Source: Icerya purchasi (taxonomy: Eukaryota; Arthropoda; Insecta; Hemiptera; Monophlebidae). From it: DNA of 64,000 nt. Positions 45,091-56,401 of the stretch are shown piece after piece. Below the pieces are notes generated by a model. The model was not told the DNA's origin. It did no database searches and worked only from the letters and a program-made list of their open reading frames with translations. Position 1 is the stretch's first letter, and each line of letters starts with the position of its first letter. The position numbers were made by a program, and so were the translations under genes. The stretch is from positions 414,168,557 through 414,232,556 of the forward strand of contig CM077115.1 of assembly GCA_039619475.1 (NCBI GenBank), read 5' to 3'.

Positions 45091-46058
45091 ATATGCTACA
45101 ACAATATGGCCTCACCATAAATTTCAGAAAAAAAACTTCCCATTGAATGGCATAAATTCATAAAACTAAATAACGGAACTAAAATTAAGGTTATAATCTT
45201 TCTACGCTTTCCTGATATTGGGTACATGCAAAACTACGTATATATACGCTGGGGGCACGTATACACTGAAAATCACTGTTCATGAATTGAAACTATTTAA
45301 GTTTTTCTTGCTGTGAACAATTTATCATACTCTCCTTTTAAAAAATATTAATTATTTAATAATTGTATCATTTAAACATTTCTTATTACGATTATGGAAA
45401 TTTAACCTCCTACCGGAGTAAAAACGGCCGATGATTTTTTTTTTAAAATAATGAATATATTGGGAATACCTTGGCAAATAAAGTACTTTCGAAACAAAAT
45501 TCGAGTTTTCGTTGAATTAAGATTTTATTAAAAAACGATATTCGATATTTCCTTTTTTTTTTTAATTTTTGTAACTGCTAATATGCAATTAGTAAGCTTC
45601 ATTTCTGTATCGGGCGCAGAAGTAAAACTTTTTAGAACATCGATCATGGACTATGTCATAATCTATATATCTGTATAAAAGAGAACACCTGGAAATATTT
45701 GAATGGTACAACAATTATTAACAAACCGCTGAAACTACTAGATCTATGAAGCTGAAAATTGACATGCAATGCGACGACACTATGTACTGACGCCATGTAA
45801 AACATTAAAAAATTCAAATTTTTTGGAGATAAAAAAGAGGATATAGGGGAGAAGTGGGATGAATCGGACACTCGTTTTTTCTCGGCTGTGTAAGGCATTG
45901 GAAAGTTAAAATTTAGTACGAAGGCAAGCTATTGATGATATCTGACAAGCATTTCATCGACTGCGATATCTGTTTTCGTATAACCGAGATAATGCAAAAA
46001 AAAAAAAAATGTTGATTTTTGAAAAAATTTTGATTTTAGTTTTTTGAAAAAATTTCGT
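45091..46058. other. AT-rich non-coding DNA
   Basis: No gene or repeat recognised between the I/Nimb-like element and the Jockey target site. Confidence 0.5.
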
Positions 46059-46070
46059 ATATTACGTGAA
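46059..46070. repeat. Jockey target-site duplication, left
   Basis: ATATTACGTGAA; repeated at 50967-50978 after the poly(A) run (the first A of the right copy may belong to the tail, so 11-12 bp). Confidence 0.8.
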
Positions 46071-46249
46071 GATAGCATTGTGAAGTTTTGATGACGGGTT
46101 GTGTATTCTGTGTTTATCGCTCGTCTTCTGAAAAATTGATTACTCTAAAATAATATTGCCACGGTTTTTAAAAATACCAGTAATAAATGTTAAAGTGAAA
46201 TCGGACTCTTCATCAAAATTCTGTTCCAGTCGGTGAGAACTGTTTTATT

Positions 46250-46375
46250 TTTTCTTCTATTTTTTTTCTTCTTCCGTTTTTTTTTTTTTTTTTTTTCTTT
46301 CTTTCTTCTTCTTCTTTTCCATTTGCTTTCTCTTTTTCTTTTTTTCCTTCTTTTTCTTCTTCTTCCTCTTCGTTT
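46250..46375 (+). promoter_or_regulatory. polypyrimidine tract in Jockey 5' UTR
   Basis: About 125 bases of nearly pure T and C (TTCTTC and T-runs) inside the 5' UTR. Jockey elements use an internal promoter at their 5' end; whether this tract takes part is unknown. Its purine strand gives a spurious lysine/arginine-rich open frame. Confidence 0.5.
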
Positions 46376-46517
46376 TGGTTTATCGCTGTACAGAGAGCAC
46401 GACAAAATATTTTATCAGTGTAGCCACATATAAAATGACAAATATCGAACGTTCGTACTGTAACTTATTATCGATCGTTATCATTTTTACGCGTGTCGAT
46501 TAGTAAACTAGGTTCAC

Positions 46518-48029
46518 ATGGATCAGGAAATTGCTTCCTCTGCGCAATCACAAGCCGCTGGTATTACTATGCAGCAATACGAGCAATGGCAAGCTGAAAC
46601 GAAACAGAGAGAACAGAAGTATGTACTACAAATAGAACAGCTTCAAAAGCAGGTTACACTTCTGAATAAAAAGTTAGCAGACCAAGGAGGCATAAGCACG
46701 AGAACACGTTCGCAAAGTACTCCTAGTGTATTGGTAGGACAGCAAAATGCTCAAATACCACGTGAACTAACTAGCAATGAGGATGTTGTCGCCTCGGCAA
46801 CAGTAAATCGGTTGAATGTACCCATATTCAATATACCACAACAAGAAGAAGAACCGAAACAAGATCAGCTTGAAGAAGCTCGAAAACACGCCCAAATGCA
46901 ACAAGATCAATCACAGAATCAAGAACAACATGTGCAAGTTAAACCAAAAATGCCACCAAAAATTACAGTAACTGGCATCACTAACTTTTCAGACTTCAGT
47001 ACTGATGTTACTCGTGCTTTAGACGAACATGCTGCTATGTTTAAAGCAGCTAGTAACGGAGACATTATCATTGCCCCACATACAGATAATGCCTTCCGAG
47101 CCCTAATAGCTGAGCTGAAAAAGAGCAACTTTCAGTATCACACATACAGTTTAAAATCAGAAAAACCATATCGTGTGGTAATACGAGGTTTACATCACAC
47201 AATTACTACTGATACAATAGAAGACGAACTAAGAAATCTAGGTCACGAACCAGTAAACATTGTTAATATAGAAAAAACAATAAAAATCCGCGATGAGAAT
47301 AATGCCATAATTGAACGAAGGAAAAAATCGTATCCCTTGTTTTATGTAGATCTGAAAATATCAGATAATAATAAAGAGATTTATAATATTACACGTATCG
47401 CTTATAGTAAAGTAAAAGTAGAAGCACCACACAAGGATAACCAAATACCGCAGTGCAAACGGTGCCAGAAATGGAATCATACAAAACGTAACTGTAACAG
47501 GCCAGTTAAGTGTTTCAAATGCGCAGGAGAACATGAGTCTTCCACATGCAAACTGAAAGATCCTAAAAAATTTAAATGCGCTAACTGTGGTGCCAATCAT
47601 AGTGCAAATTACCTAGGATGTCCTACTTACCGTGAAATAGATAGGATATTGAAAAAACCGAAAACGTCAGCGGTACAACGTATCCAACAACAGAAAAAAA
47701 AATCTGTAAAATTCGTGCAACCGCAAATATCTTATGCTTCTATAGCTGGAAGCAAACCAACACGGCAAAGTGTACAGTCGACAAGTACAACTACAAAATT
47801 GACACAGGGGAAGACTGAACATCGGAATATCTCAAGTCAAGGATGTCCTCCTGTAATTCAAGCATCTCCTTCCGCAGTGCCATATGATGAAATTATGCAA
47901 GCGCTTGCAAATTTAACCAAAGAAGTTCAATCTATTTCTCACAGACTTAGTGCACTTGAACATAAACAGTCTGCATTGACAGTGTCGCACAATAAACGAC
48001 GTTCCCGTCGTAATAAGCGCAATGACTGA
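46518..48029 (+). CDS. Jockey ORF1 (RNA-binding, zinc-knuckle protein)
   Basis: 503 residues, intact. Residues 1-60 are Gln-rich with a coiled-coil look (QEIASSAQSQ, KQREQKYVLQIEQLQKQV). A Pro/Gln-rich linker follows. From about residue 210 comes the PRE_C2HC-type domain (KPYRVVIRGLHHTITTDTIE). Three zinc knuckles lie at residues 313-326 (CKRCQKWNHTKRNC), 332-344 (CFKCAGEHESSTC) and 354-368 (CANCGANHSANYLGC). The end is again helical (ALANLTKEVQSISHRLSALE) and very basic (KRRSRRNKRND). It should coat the element RNA and assist reverse transcription. Met at 46518 is the first in frame. Its stop overlaps the ORF2 start by 8 nt (ATGACTGA). Confidence 0.92.
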   Translation: MDQEIASSAQSQAAGITMQQYEQWQAETKQREQKYVLQIEQLQKQVTLLNKKLADQGGISTRTRSQSTPSVLVGQQNAQIPRELTSNEDVVASATVNRLNVPIFNIPQQEEEPKQDQLEEARKHAQMQQDQSQNQEQHVQVKPKMPPKITVTGITNFSDFSTDVTRALDEHAAMFKAASNGDIIIAPHTDNAFRALIAELKKSNFQYHTYSLKSEKPYRVVIRGLHHTITTDTIEDELRNLGHEPVNIVNIEKTIKIRDENNAIIERRKKSYPLFYVDLKISDNNKEIYNITRIAYSKVKVEAPHKDNQIPQCKRCQKWNHTKRNCNRPVKCFKCAGEHESSTCKLKDPKKFKCANCGANHSANYLGCPTYREIDRILKKPKTSAVQRIQQQKKKSVKFVQPQISYASIAGSKPTRQSVQSTSTTTKLTQGKTEHRNISSQGCPPVIQASPSAVPYDEIMQALANLTKEVQSISHRLSALEHKQSALTVSHNKRRSRRNKRND

Positions 48030-50706
48030 ATCATCTTTGCGTATAATAACATGGAATGCAAATGGACTCATGGAACGCTTAGCAGAATTAGAAACATTTC
48101 TGCACGACAGTAAAATAGATATAGCACTAATATCAGAGACACATTTCACCGACAGGAACTACCCTAGAATTCAAGGGTACACAATTTACCATACGCCACA
48201 CCCAGATGGAGGTGCGCATGGAGGTACAGCCGTTATTATCAAAAATAACATTAAACACTACAAACAGGCCGACTTTTGCGAAGAATTCGCACAAGCAACT
48301 ACAGTCGCAGTTTGGCAGAATAGTACGATAACTAATGTGGTAGCTGTTTACTTTCCGCCCAAACATAACCTGAAGTATGATCAATACATCAACTTTTTGA
48401 AATATTTCGGCAATAGATACATCATCGGTGGTGATATGAATGCAAAAAATGAAGCATGGGGATCACGTCGCGTTTCAAGCAATAAAGGAAGTTCTGCTCA
48501 CGTCAAGGGAAAGGAATTACTAAGGGCAATAAGAAGTTTGCAATGTAATATAGCCAGCTCAGGAAGACCTACATATTGGCCTACTGATAGGCGCAAAAAA
48601 CCCGACCTCATCGATTTTTTCATAACAAGGGGCATTGCCAATAGTTATGTAGAAGCAGAAGGTATTATTGATCTCACATCTGATCATACTCCCGTTCTAT
48701 TAACCATTAGTACAACTGTAATAAGGAAAAATAAAAAACATTTTCTGACAAATAAACATACAAACTGGGACACATTTCGAGAAGAATTGGATCGACGAAT
48801 AAATCTAAAGATACGTCTAAAAACAAACAGTGAACTGGAGGAACAATTTGCATGTTTCATAGAAGCAATTCGCGAAGCAGCAAAAGTTTCTACTCCGGAA
48901 CCAGTGGTTAATACTGCACAGGAAATCACACTTCCTTTAGAAGTACGTCGTAAAATTTCAGAAAGGAGAACAGCAAGACGCAAATGGCACAACTCGCGTG
49001 ATCCACAAGATAAGAACACATTTAATCGAATCAGTCGGCAGCTCAATATGCTGATAAAAAATATAAAAAACAAAACGTTCGCAAATTACTTAGAGGGACT
49101 GAGTCCATTTGCTGATAAAGATTATTCTCTCTGGAAAGCGACCCGTCGAATTAAACGTCCTGTCAAGCATGTTCCTCCACTCCGAGATGAAGTTGGAAAT
49201 TGGGCGAGACAAGATAACGAAAAAGCGGAACTATTTGCACATTACTTGACGCACGTGTTCCAGCCTCATGATATTGACTCTGATGTGGACATCACCATCA
49301 CATATAACGAAAACAAACGATTAACTACATTTACACCGTATGAGATAGCCAGAGAAATCGATAAAAATATCAATTCAAAGAAAACTCCCGGAATCGATGA
49401 AATATCCCCAGAAGTTTTAAAAGAATTATCAAAAAAAGGTATTGTCATGTTGACCTACCTCTTTAATGCATGTACGCGTCTCGAACACATTCCGTCTTGC
49501 TTCAAAACAGCGCAAATTATAATGCTTAAGAAACCGAATAAGCCAGATTCTGAAGTAACATCGTATAGACCTATATCACTTTTACCGGTGATATCCAAGT
49601 TATTTGAAAAATTACTGTTGAAGAGATTGTTACCGCTGATTGGAGAAGATCTGCCGATTCATCAGTTTGGATTTCGACAACATCATTCGACAATTGACCA
49701 GGTTCACAGAGTTACGTCTGTCATAAATAAAGCGTTTGAAGACAAGAAATACTGTCCGACAGTTTTTTTGGATATTGCGCAAGCCTTCGACAAAGTGTGG
49801 CATGAAGGCCTTGTCTTTAAGCTGAGCAAAATATTACCTGGAAACCTGTGTAGATTGTTAGAATCGTACTTGGCTAATCGTCAGTTCAGAGTAGCGTATG
49901 AAAGTTCTACGTCGAACTTTTATAATATTACGGCTGGAGTTCCACAAGGTAGTGTCTTAGGACCTATGTTGTATCTTCTATACAGCCAAGACCTACCGAC
50001 CGACAACAGTACAACGACAGCTATGTTTGCCGACGATACTGCTATTTTAGCCGTTAGCAGCAGCCACCTCGAGGCTACAAACAATTTACAAAATGCTTTG
50101 GATAATGTACAGAAGTGGGCGACGGACTGGAAAGTCAAACTGAATGAAGAGAAATCAGCATATGTTATGTTCACATACCGCCAAACAAAGACAAATTATC
50201 AAGTATATTTGGGGAATAAACCTGTACCACAGGTAAATTCTGCCAAGTATTTAGGTATGCACTTGGACAGGCGTCTTACGTGGAATGTGCACGTTAAAAT
50301 GAAGTGCCAACAAATTAAGCACACAGCGAAACAATTACAGTGGTTGATAGGTCGGAGATCGCCACTGGATGTTCGATATAAATGCATTCTGTATCGGCAG
50401 ATCATTATGCCGATATGGACATACGGAATACAGCTCTGGGGTTGTACCAGTAATTCAAATCGTGCAAAAATTCAGGCGAGGCAGAGCATCATTTTGCGAA
50501 CAATAGTCGATGCATATCGCTATTCTCGTAATGATGATATCCATAGGGACCTACATATAACATCAGTCAATGATGTTATTAAGCAAATGGCCATTAAACA
50601 TGGAAAACGGATTCATCGACATGTTAACGTAGAAATGATTCGACTTCTTAACACCAAAGAAGACGTAAGGCGCCTTAAACGACGCCATCCATCAGATTTA
50701 ATTTAG
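48022..50706 (+). CDS. Jockey ORF2 (endonuclease-reverse transcriptase)
   Basis: 894 residues, intact. Endonuclease 1-225: ITWNANGLMERLAELE, SETH with Glu 39, GGDMNAKNEAWGS with Asp 138 and Asn 140, and SDH at 220-222. RT about 430-740: SKKTPGIDEISPEVLK, SYRPISLLPVISKLFEKL, FGFRQHHSTIDQV, VFLDIAQAFDKVWHEGL, GVPQGSVLGPMLYLLYS, and FADD at 669-672. Thumb KYLGMHLDRRLTWNVHV. The C-terminus ends DVRRLKRRHPSDLI with no RNase H. It nicks target DNA and copies the element RNA from the nick. The start overlaps the end of ORF1 (ATGACTGA), pointing to reinitiation or frame-coupled translation. Compared with other LINEs in the window, it has no broken catalytic residue. Confidence 0.95.
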   Translation: MTESSLRIITWNANGLMERLAELETFLHDSKIDIALISETHFTDRNYPRIQGYTIYHTPHPDGGAHGGTAVIIKNNIKHYKQADFCEEFAQATTVAVWQNSTITNVVAVYFPPKHNLKYDQYINFLKYFGNRYIIGGDMNAKNEAWGSRRVSSNKGSSAHVKGKELLRAIRSLQCNIASSGRPTYWPTDRRKKPDLIDFFITRGIANSYVEAEGIIDLTSDHTPVLLTISTTVIRKNKKHFLTNKHTNWDTFREELDRRINLKIRLKTNSELEEQFACFIEAIREAAKVSTPEPVVNTAQEITLPLEVRRKISERRTARRKWHNSRDPQDKNTFNRISRQLNMLIKNIKNKTFANYLEGLSPFADKDYSLWKATRRIKRPVKHVPPLRDEVGNWARQDNEKAELFAHYLTHVFQPHDIDSDVDITITYNENKRLTTFTPYEIAREIDKNINSKKTPGIDEISPEVLKELSKKGIVMLTYLFNACTRLEHIPSCFKTAQIIMLKKPNKPDSEVTSYRPISLLPVISKLFEKLLLKRLLPLIGEDLPIHQFGFRQHHSTIDQVHRVTSVINKAFEDKKYCPTVFLDIAQAFDKVWHEGLVFKLSKILPGNLCRLLESYLANRQFRVAYESSTSNFYNITAGVPQGSVLGPMLYLLYSQDLPTDNSTTTAMFADDTAILAVSSSHLEATNNLQNALDNVQKWATDWKVKLNEEKSAYVMFTYRQTKTNYQVYLGNKPVPQVNSAKYLGMHLDRRLTWNVHVKMKCQQIKHTAKQLQWLIGRRSPLDVRYKCILYRQIIMPIWTYGIQLWGCTSNSNRAKIQARQSIILRTIVDAYRYSRNDDIHRDLHITSVNDVIKQMAIKHGKRIHRHVNVEMIRLLNTKEDVRRLKRRHPSDLI

Positions 50707-50708
50707 TA

Positions 50709-50748
<40 letters not shown>

Positions 50749-50966
50749 GTGTATGTATATATACATATACATTATAGGATATAAGATGTACGATTGTAAT
50801 TATTATTTATTGTAAATATGTAATATGTTAGGAGCAGTGGTCAATGGACTGTTGCTTCCATACGGATTTGGCTTAGTTTAAGGCAACATTTATTAAAGTA
50901 GATACTTATTTAATTATAAATTAAGATTGTATCAATAAAATAATATAAAAAAATAAAAAAAAAAAA

Positions 50967-50978
50967 ATATTACGTGAA
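50967..50978. repeat. Jockey target-site duplication, right
   Basis: ATATTACGTGAA directly after the A-rich 3' end; pairs with 46059-46070. Confidence 0.8.
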
Positions 50979-51671
50979 AATTTTTAAGACATATCGGGTA
51001 AGTTCTTTTTATTGAAATACTAACGGACCTGGCAGACGTTGTCCTGCCTGAATGTTGGCTTATCTGCTATTAGCGGATTGAGGAAAGGTTTTTTCAATAT
51101 TCTAATTTTCTACGGTTGTTCAAAGCAAAATCCGAAAAATAAGTACAATTTCTCATCATCCTGCGCCGTTCAATTGTCGTGAAACTTAAAAATTTTTTAA
51201 ATAAATTTAATGAAATCGTAAAATGAGGGCCTACACAGCTGGAATGAATAGTTAGATGAGAGTAACAGATGTGGTAGGTAGACAATTTAGACTGGAGCAG
51301 CAATCCATTTCTTCGATTCTTTATCTTTTTACATATAACCTTTTTATAGTTTTTTTTTTAAACTTACGAATAATCTAAACGATTAAACAAAAGAAAACAA
51401 AACAAAATGTATGCATATCTTTTCTTAACATAGTATCATCCTAAACAAAAGACAACAAAAAAAAATTTTACATATCTTTTTTAAATATAGTATCAAATAT
51501 TATTTTGTTGTTTTCTGTATTCGCTTACATGTTCTGTTGTTATTTTAGGCCTGAAACGTAACGGGCATTTAGCAGTCGATGTGATAGGCGTCTTTAACAT
51601 TTTTAATTTTTTATTTCTTGCTACGGGCATTCCTCACTTATTTACAAATGGAAAACAAAAAAGCAAATTAC

Positions 51672-51722
<51 letters not shown>

Positions 51723-51889
51723 CAATGATTTATTTCGCTATATTTATCTAACCAAAATACTTTTTTTTCTTCACATAAAGTTCTAACGTTTTATTTTTTT
51801 ATTTTGTTTAAATTGTTTTTACAAATGAAATTTGGTATTATTTCGTTACAAAATCTAATTTCATTCTGTATTAAGTGAAATTGTTTGGT
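50979..51889. other. non-coding DNA with long TA tract
   Basis: No gene. The patch CTAACGGACCTGGCAGACG near 51030 has the look of an insect dispersed repeat, but I cannot name it. A (TA)n tract of about 47 bases lies at 51674-51720. Confidence 0.5.
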
Positions 51890-51897
51890 TTTCCTTT

Positions 51898-52660
51898 ATT
51901 CCCACTTACGTTTCGCGGCCCGTTCCTTCGCACTTTAAATTATTTCACTTAGTAAATTTTCATAACGACGCAGCGTTCACATATATTTATTTTTTTTTAA
52001 AAAAAAAAAAGAAGTACACGAATACATCAATCAAAAAAGTAAAATTCAGATTAAAATATCCGAAATCCTGAAACCGTTAGCAGGGTAATATATGTGACAG
52101 AAATATGTAAAATTGAATTCTATTTAAATAAGATATTAGCATTATTTACTTTTTAAATGCAATGATGAAATTTTTTTTTTTTTTTTTTTCATCAGAATCT
52201 AAGTGATAAGTCACTGTTGACCATCCACTCTAAACATTTCAGAATTTATACGCTTAAATTATTTTTCAAAATTTGGGCTTTTCAATTATAAAATTTTGGA
52301 GGCCTCGTATTTTTCTTATATTCTAGTGATTGAAATACACTAATTTAAAAAAATAGCGACCCCCCAGCCACCATGGAAAGAACTGTGGACTATTTTTTAG
52401 CTTCCAGTCTTTCCGCTTTAAAGGTGTATTTTTTTAAAATTTGGTTCGTAAATATCAAAATTTTTCGAATTTTATATTTTCCCCATATTATAGAAGCCTT
52501 GGTGCGCGGGTTAAAAATTAAATCAATAATTCATACAAAACTGGCTGTAGAATTTTTTAAACATTTTTTTTTTTTAATTCGATTTTTATATATTTTTAAA
52601 TTTGGACCGTTTAATTTTAAAATTTTGAGGGTTTTATAATTTTCTTATGATCTCACGACG
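51898..52660. repeat. dispersed repeat beta, copy 1
   Basis: Shares with 56402-56990 and 57003-57840 the blocks GTTCCTTCG-CACTTTAAAT, TAAATTTTCATAA, TCCAGTCTTTCCGC and ATGGAAAGAACTGTGGAC (52373). Open frames within (for example 52373-52639) are driven by T-rich text and differ between copies, so I do not call them genes. Confidence 0.7.
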
Positions 52661-54879
52661 ATACTACGTTGGATTGAAAACAAAATTAACTCTCTAGCTA
52701 GTATAGAATAGGCTCTACGATTTTTTTTCTCGAATGAGATAGTTTTTTGAGTTTCTACGGATAAACCTGAAACGATACTTTGTTGTTTTCTATATTCGCT
52801 TGTATGTTCCACTGTTAATTTAGATCTGAAACGCAACGGGCATTTAGCAGTCGATGTGATAAGCGTCTTTTTATATATAGCTTTTTTACAGAATTTTTAA
52901 AATTTTTTTTCTTGCTAAGATAAATAATAAATCGCAATAACGACTGAAATATAAAATTGTCACTCGCCGCTCAAATATGAATATTTTCATTCAATATTAC
53001 TGAAAGTTGAGAAAATACGGAACACACATTAAAAGCGAATACACATGGATAATTCTGCGAGTAACGAATGGGCAAATGAAGCAGATTTACCGAAATGAAA
53101 ATGGGAAGAGGTCTGAATAACTCGGAACACGAAAAGCACTATTGTAATGATCGCAGTCGATCTTTCGATTTCCTGCCGGTCACTAATTTTTCGGATCAAG
53201 GACTTTTCAGTTGTTAAAAATTTCTCTTTGCTAGTGTAATCGTTTTATGCTCTTCAAATTTCTTTCGTGGTCTGATTGACGAGACATGAATGTTTCATTT
53301 TTCTCGATAATCCTCGTGGCACTTGTGAAGTTAGGTCGTTTATTATTTTCTTATCTCTTTCCCGATTTAGGCTGTACCGTGTTTAAAAGAAATGCAGACC
53401 GGTTTTTGCACCGTACTCGCTAAACAATCAACATCTTTTTACTATATATTTAGTTCATTGTTGCGACCATTTAACGACGGTAAATGTGGTCCCCTACAAT
53501 TCAAAAATGTTAGAACGACCTTTTACTCATACCTCTATACCTGTTTTCTTTTCCGGTATATGGTGGAGGTTTTCTTTCTGTTTTTTTTGTTTTTTTTCTA
53601 AGTGTGGTACGCTACAACTTTAAATTAAATATGATAAACCGATCATCGTTAGTTAGAGATAATTCCTCCCTCAAAAATAATAATTATCGCAACAAACGAA
53701 TTTTATCTTTGTTTTTACTTATTTATTTATTTATTTTTGGGCTCATCAGCTATCGGAGTATTAATCTAGCGCGTACTATCGTTTTTGTTTACCCTTTTCC
53801 GTTAACTGCAGCAGCATTCGAACCATTAAACGAAGCATCATTGTCTAACCGAATCACGCGTCATGTTATTTAATTGTTAGTACCCGGCGCACCGAGCAGT
53901 TGCTCGGCTCACAAAATCATGCTGCCCTCAGAAATTAAATTACGCGATTCGCCTTTTTTTTCTCTTTTGAATATTTTGTGAGAACATATCCAAATGTTGC
54001 GAAAATACCGAACACACAGTAAACCACGAATACCAACGGACAATACGCGAGTAGTGGACGGGCGGCAAAAAACAAACGTGGACCATGAGTGCAGATTACG
54101 AAAGAAGAGTGGCTCCGGTTATCCGGAAACTACTTTAAATATTATAGACCGAACATGTGATATATGCGCCAGTGATAGCAAGAATAGGGGAACAATGAAA
54201 ACTATTCGAAGGCATTAAAAATCGAAAAATGAAATATCCTGGTCCCTAATATAAGAGAAAACCATTTGTTTACGATGACGGTATAAGGAAAGATACATTC
54301 CGTCTTCTTCTTCATGCATACCCGATTCGGATGTAGCTTAACAAACTTTTCATGGACTCCACCATTTGATGAAATTTGTCTCGACTTTTTGCGACCTGCA
54401 ATAATTCTCCTACTTTTGTAACTCCAGTTCATGTCTTAATATTTTGGAGTCAAAAAATTCTTCTTCTTCGCCCCCTTTATCATTTTACCGCTTTTATCCT
54501 TATTGTTTAGAGAAGGTGAAATGTTGGTCTTCTCATAAAATGTGCAAAAAAATTTGTTTTTCGTTTTCTAATTATGTCCATTAGTATCGGATTCGTTTTC
54601 ATCAATTGTAGCGCACCGCCGCATTACCATAGTTGCGTAAGGATTTCGAATTTGACTGTGAATAACTTTCCCCTGGTAGTGGCAAATATTAAAAATTCCG
54701 TTGCAGGATTTTGTATTTCTCTGTAAAAAATAATAGAAAACGCCACCTTCTTTAAAACTCTCTGCAATGAGGACAGTAATTAGGCTAGAAGTGCGACTTG
54801 TTTGTGTAGATTATGTCATGGAGTTTTGATGTGTTCAGTAACGCAAAAAGAAAAGTAACGGACCATAAGTTATTTATTT
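52661..54879. other. non-coding DNA with two related segments
   Basis: Segments at about 53010-53075 and 53998-54062 are related (both contain GAAAATACxGAACACACA and later ACGGACAAT/TGGATAATT blocks). No protein family is recognised. T-runs and small open frames only. Confidence 0.5.
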
Positions 54880-55650
54880 CACTTACACCAGAAATTAATA
54901 AAATGTTATTTAGAGTTTATCATTTACCATAGTAATTACTTTATTTAAATTTTAATTGATGAATTTTACGGTTTTGAATGCACTAATAATATGAATACCA
55001 TCGATAACACACTGAACTATCGTTTTCAATTTAATTCTTTTTCGCAAAAAAATATCAATATTCAATGCGGAATTTGTTGTTGTTATGAAATCATGTAACA
55101 GCAGAACTGACAAACTGAGCGTCACATCGTAACGCCATTTTTACCAAATTCTTTTAATGTTCCGACTTCTTCGATGAATTTTTCTAAAATTTTCTTTCAT
55201 ACAAACCTTGTCCTGACAATTACGAACACAACAAAAAACAAAAAGACAGCCAAATCGGTCGAGCCATTCTCAAGTTATGATATTTTATACATGCGCAATT
55301 GATTTTTATATATACAATACTATTAAAGGAGCTCGTCGAAACCCGACGAACGACAGAATTCCCCACCGCGATCTAAATAACTTATACTCAAATAATTTTT
55401 TTACTGTGGCGCCATCTGTCGGGAATGATGGTAATTGGTGTTTTGGCGCTAGTTGGCCGCATTTTCGGTCGATTTTTATTAATTTCATAATTTATTTATT
55501 TATTTTTTTGACTTTGAAGTTGCCTACTCTGTTCCTCCCAACCCTATAATTAAACTGCCCAAATTTCATATAAAATGGGATGGATAGTTTCGGAGTTCGT
55601 AGTGGACATACAGACATACATACATTCATTCAATTTTATATATATAGATA
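54880..55650. repeat. remnants of common insect short repeats
   Basis: Near 55247-55280 the text AAATCGGTCGAGCCATTCTC, then AAGTTATG, and near 55555-55620 CCCAAATTTCAT followed by TTTCGGAGTTCGTAGTGGAC and ACATACAGACATACATAC. Both styles recur in many insect genomes as ends of short transposable elements; I state this from general knowledge and cannot name the family. GGCGCCATCTGTCGG near 55408 is another such patch. Confidence 0.45.
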
Positions 55651-56160
55651 ACTGTCGTTCAATAATCGTTAGTTTTCACTTTTGTGTATTTAATTTTATT
55701 TTTTTTTGCTGGAAATTTATTTATTTATTTATGTATATGTGTATATTTTTAATTTTTATTTTGTAATGTAAATGAAAATAGTTCAATGAGGAAATATTTA
55801 AACTTGCTCACGGACAAAGAATTCAGATCGGATTACTAACAAAAATAAAAAAGCGTTAAAGCCTAATAAAAATACTATCGTTCTATTCTTTCCAGTAATT
55901 TACCATTCAAATTCTAAACTACCATTTTTTAGGTATAATTTTATAATTTTTTTATTTTTCACTGCTAAAAATAAAACAAAAGTTAAATTAAAAATTGTAA
56001 TAATTACGTATTATTAAAACATTTTTAAAGTTCTAAATAGGTCGCTCTTTGATTTTCTTTATGAAACAAGATATTTCTCAAATCTACTGACTACTGCATA
56101 ACATATTACGTAATTACATAATTTCCCTCCCCAAAATGTCTCTCTAGAATCGCCCCTGAT
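55651..56160. other. AT-rich non-coding DNA
   Basis: Nothing recognised. Confidence 0.5.
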
Positions 56161-56177
56161 ATATATATATATATACA

Positions 56178-56400
56178 GACTCAGCCATTTTGGCCTCGCA
56201 ATGGGCTGTGCCCCTTGATCCCTCTTGATTACATTTCTGTCTCTTTCTCTTCTATACTTTGTATAAAATGATCAAAATTTACAATGTAATTCTGTCGGCA
56301 AAAATTAAATTATAACAAACGTTACATAAAATTGGGACATATTTTTGGGACATTTTTTCTAATGGGGGTAACCTAAGAATTACGATATAATTAATACATA
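56178..56400. repeat. dispersed repeat alpha, copy 2
   Basis: CAGCCATTTTGGCCTCGCAA, CTTCTATACTTTGTATAAAA and TTACATAAAATTGGGACATA blocks in the same order as at 33299 and 57868. It follows an (AT)n tract at 56157-56174. Confidence 0.75.
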
Positions 56401-56401
56401 T

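Larger units (their letters stand above)
46071..50966 (+). mobile_element. complete Jockey-clade LINE
   Basis: A 4.9-kb non-LTR retrotransposon bounded by 12-bp target duplications. It has a 5' UTR of about 447 bp with a long pyrimidine tract (46250-46375), two overlapping intact ORFs, a 3' UTR with (TA)n runs (50707-50760) and an A-rich 3' end at about 50935-50966. No RNase H, as is usual for Jockey. Both ORFs are uninterrupted and the endonuclease and RT catalytic boxes are intact, so the copy may be able to move. It lies about 14 kb downstream of the receptor's last coding exon. Confidence 0.9.

Noticed and set aside
46190..46433. Lysine/arginine-rich (minus) and phenylalanine-rich (plus) open frames
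   Set aside because: They are readings of the polypyrimidine tract in the Jockey 5' UTR, low complexity in both directions.
47361..50405. Many minus-strand open frames of 60-129 codons
   Set aside because: They overlap the intact Jockey ORFs in other frames and show no family features.
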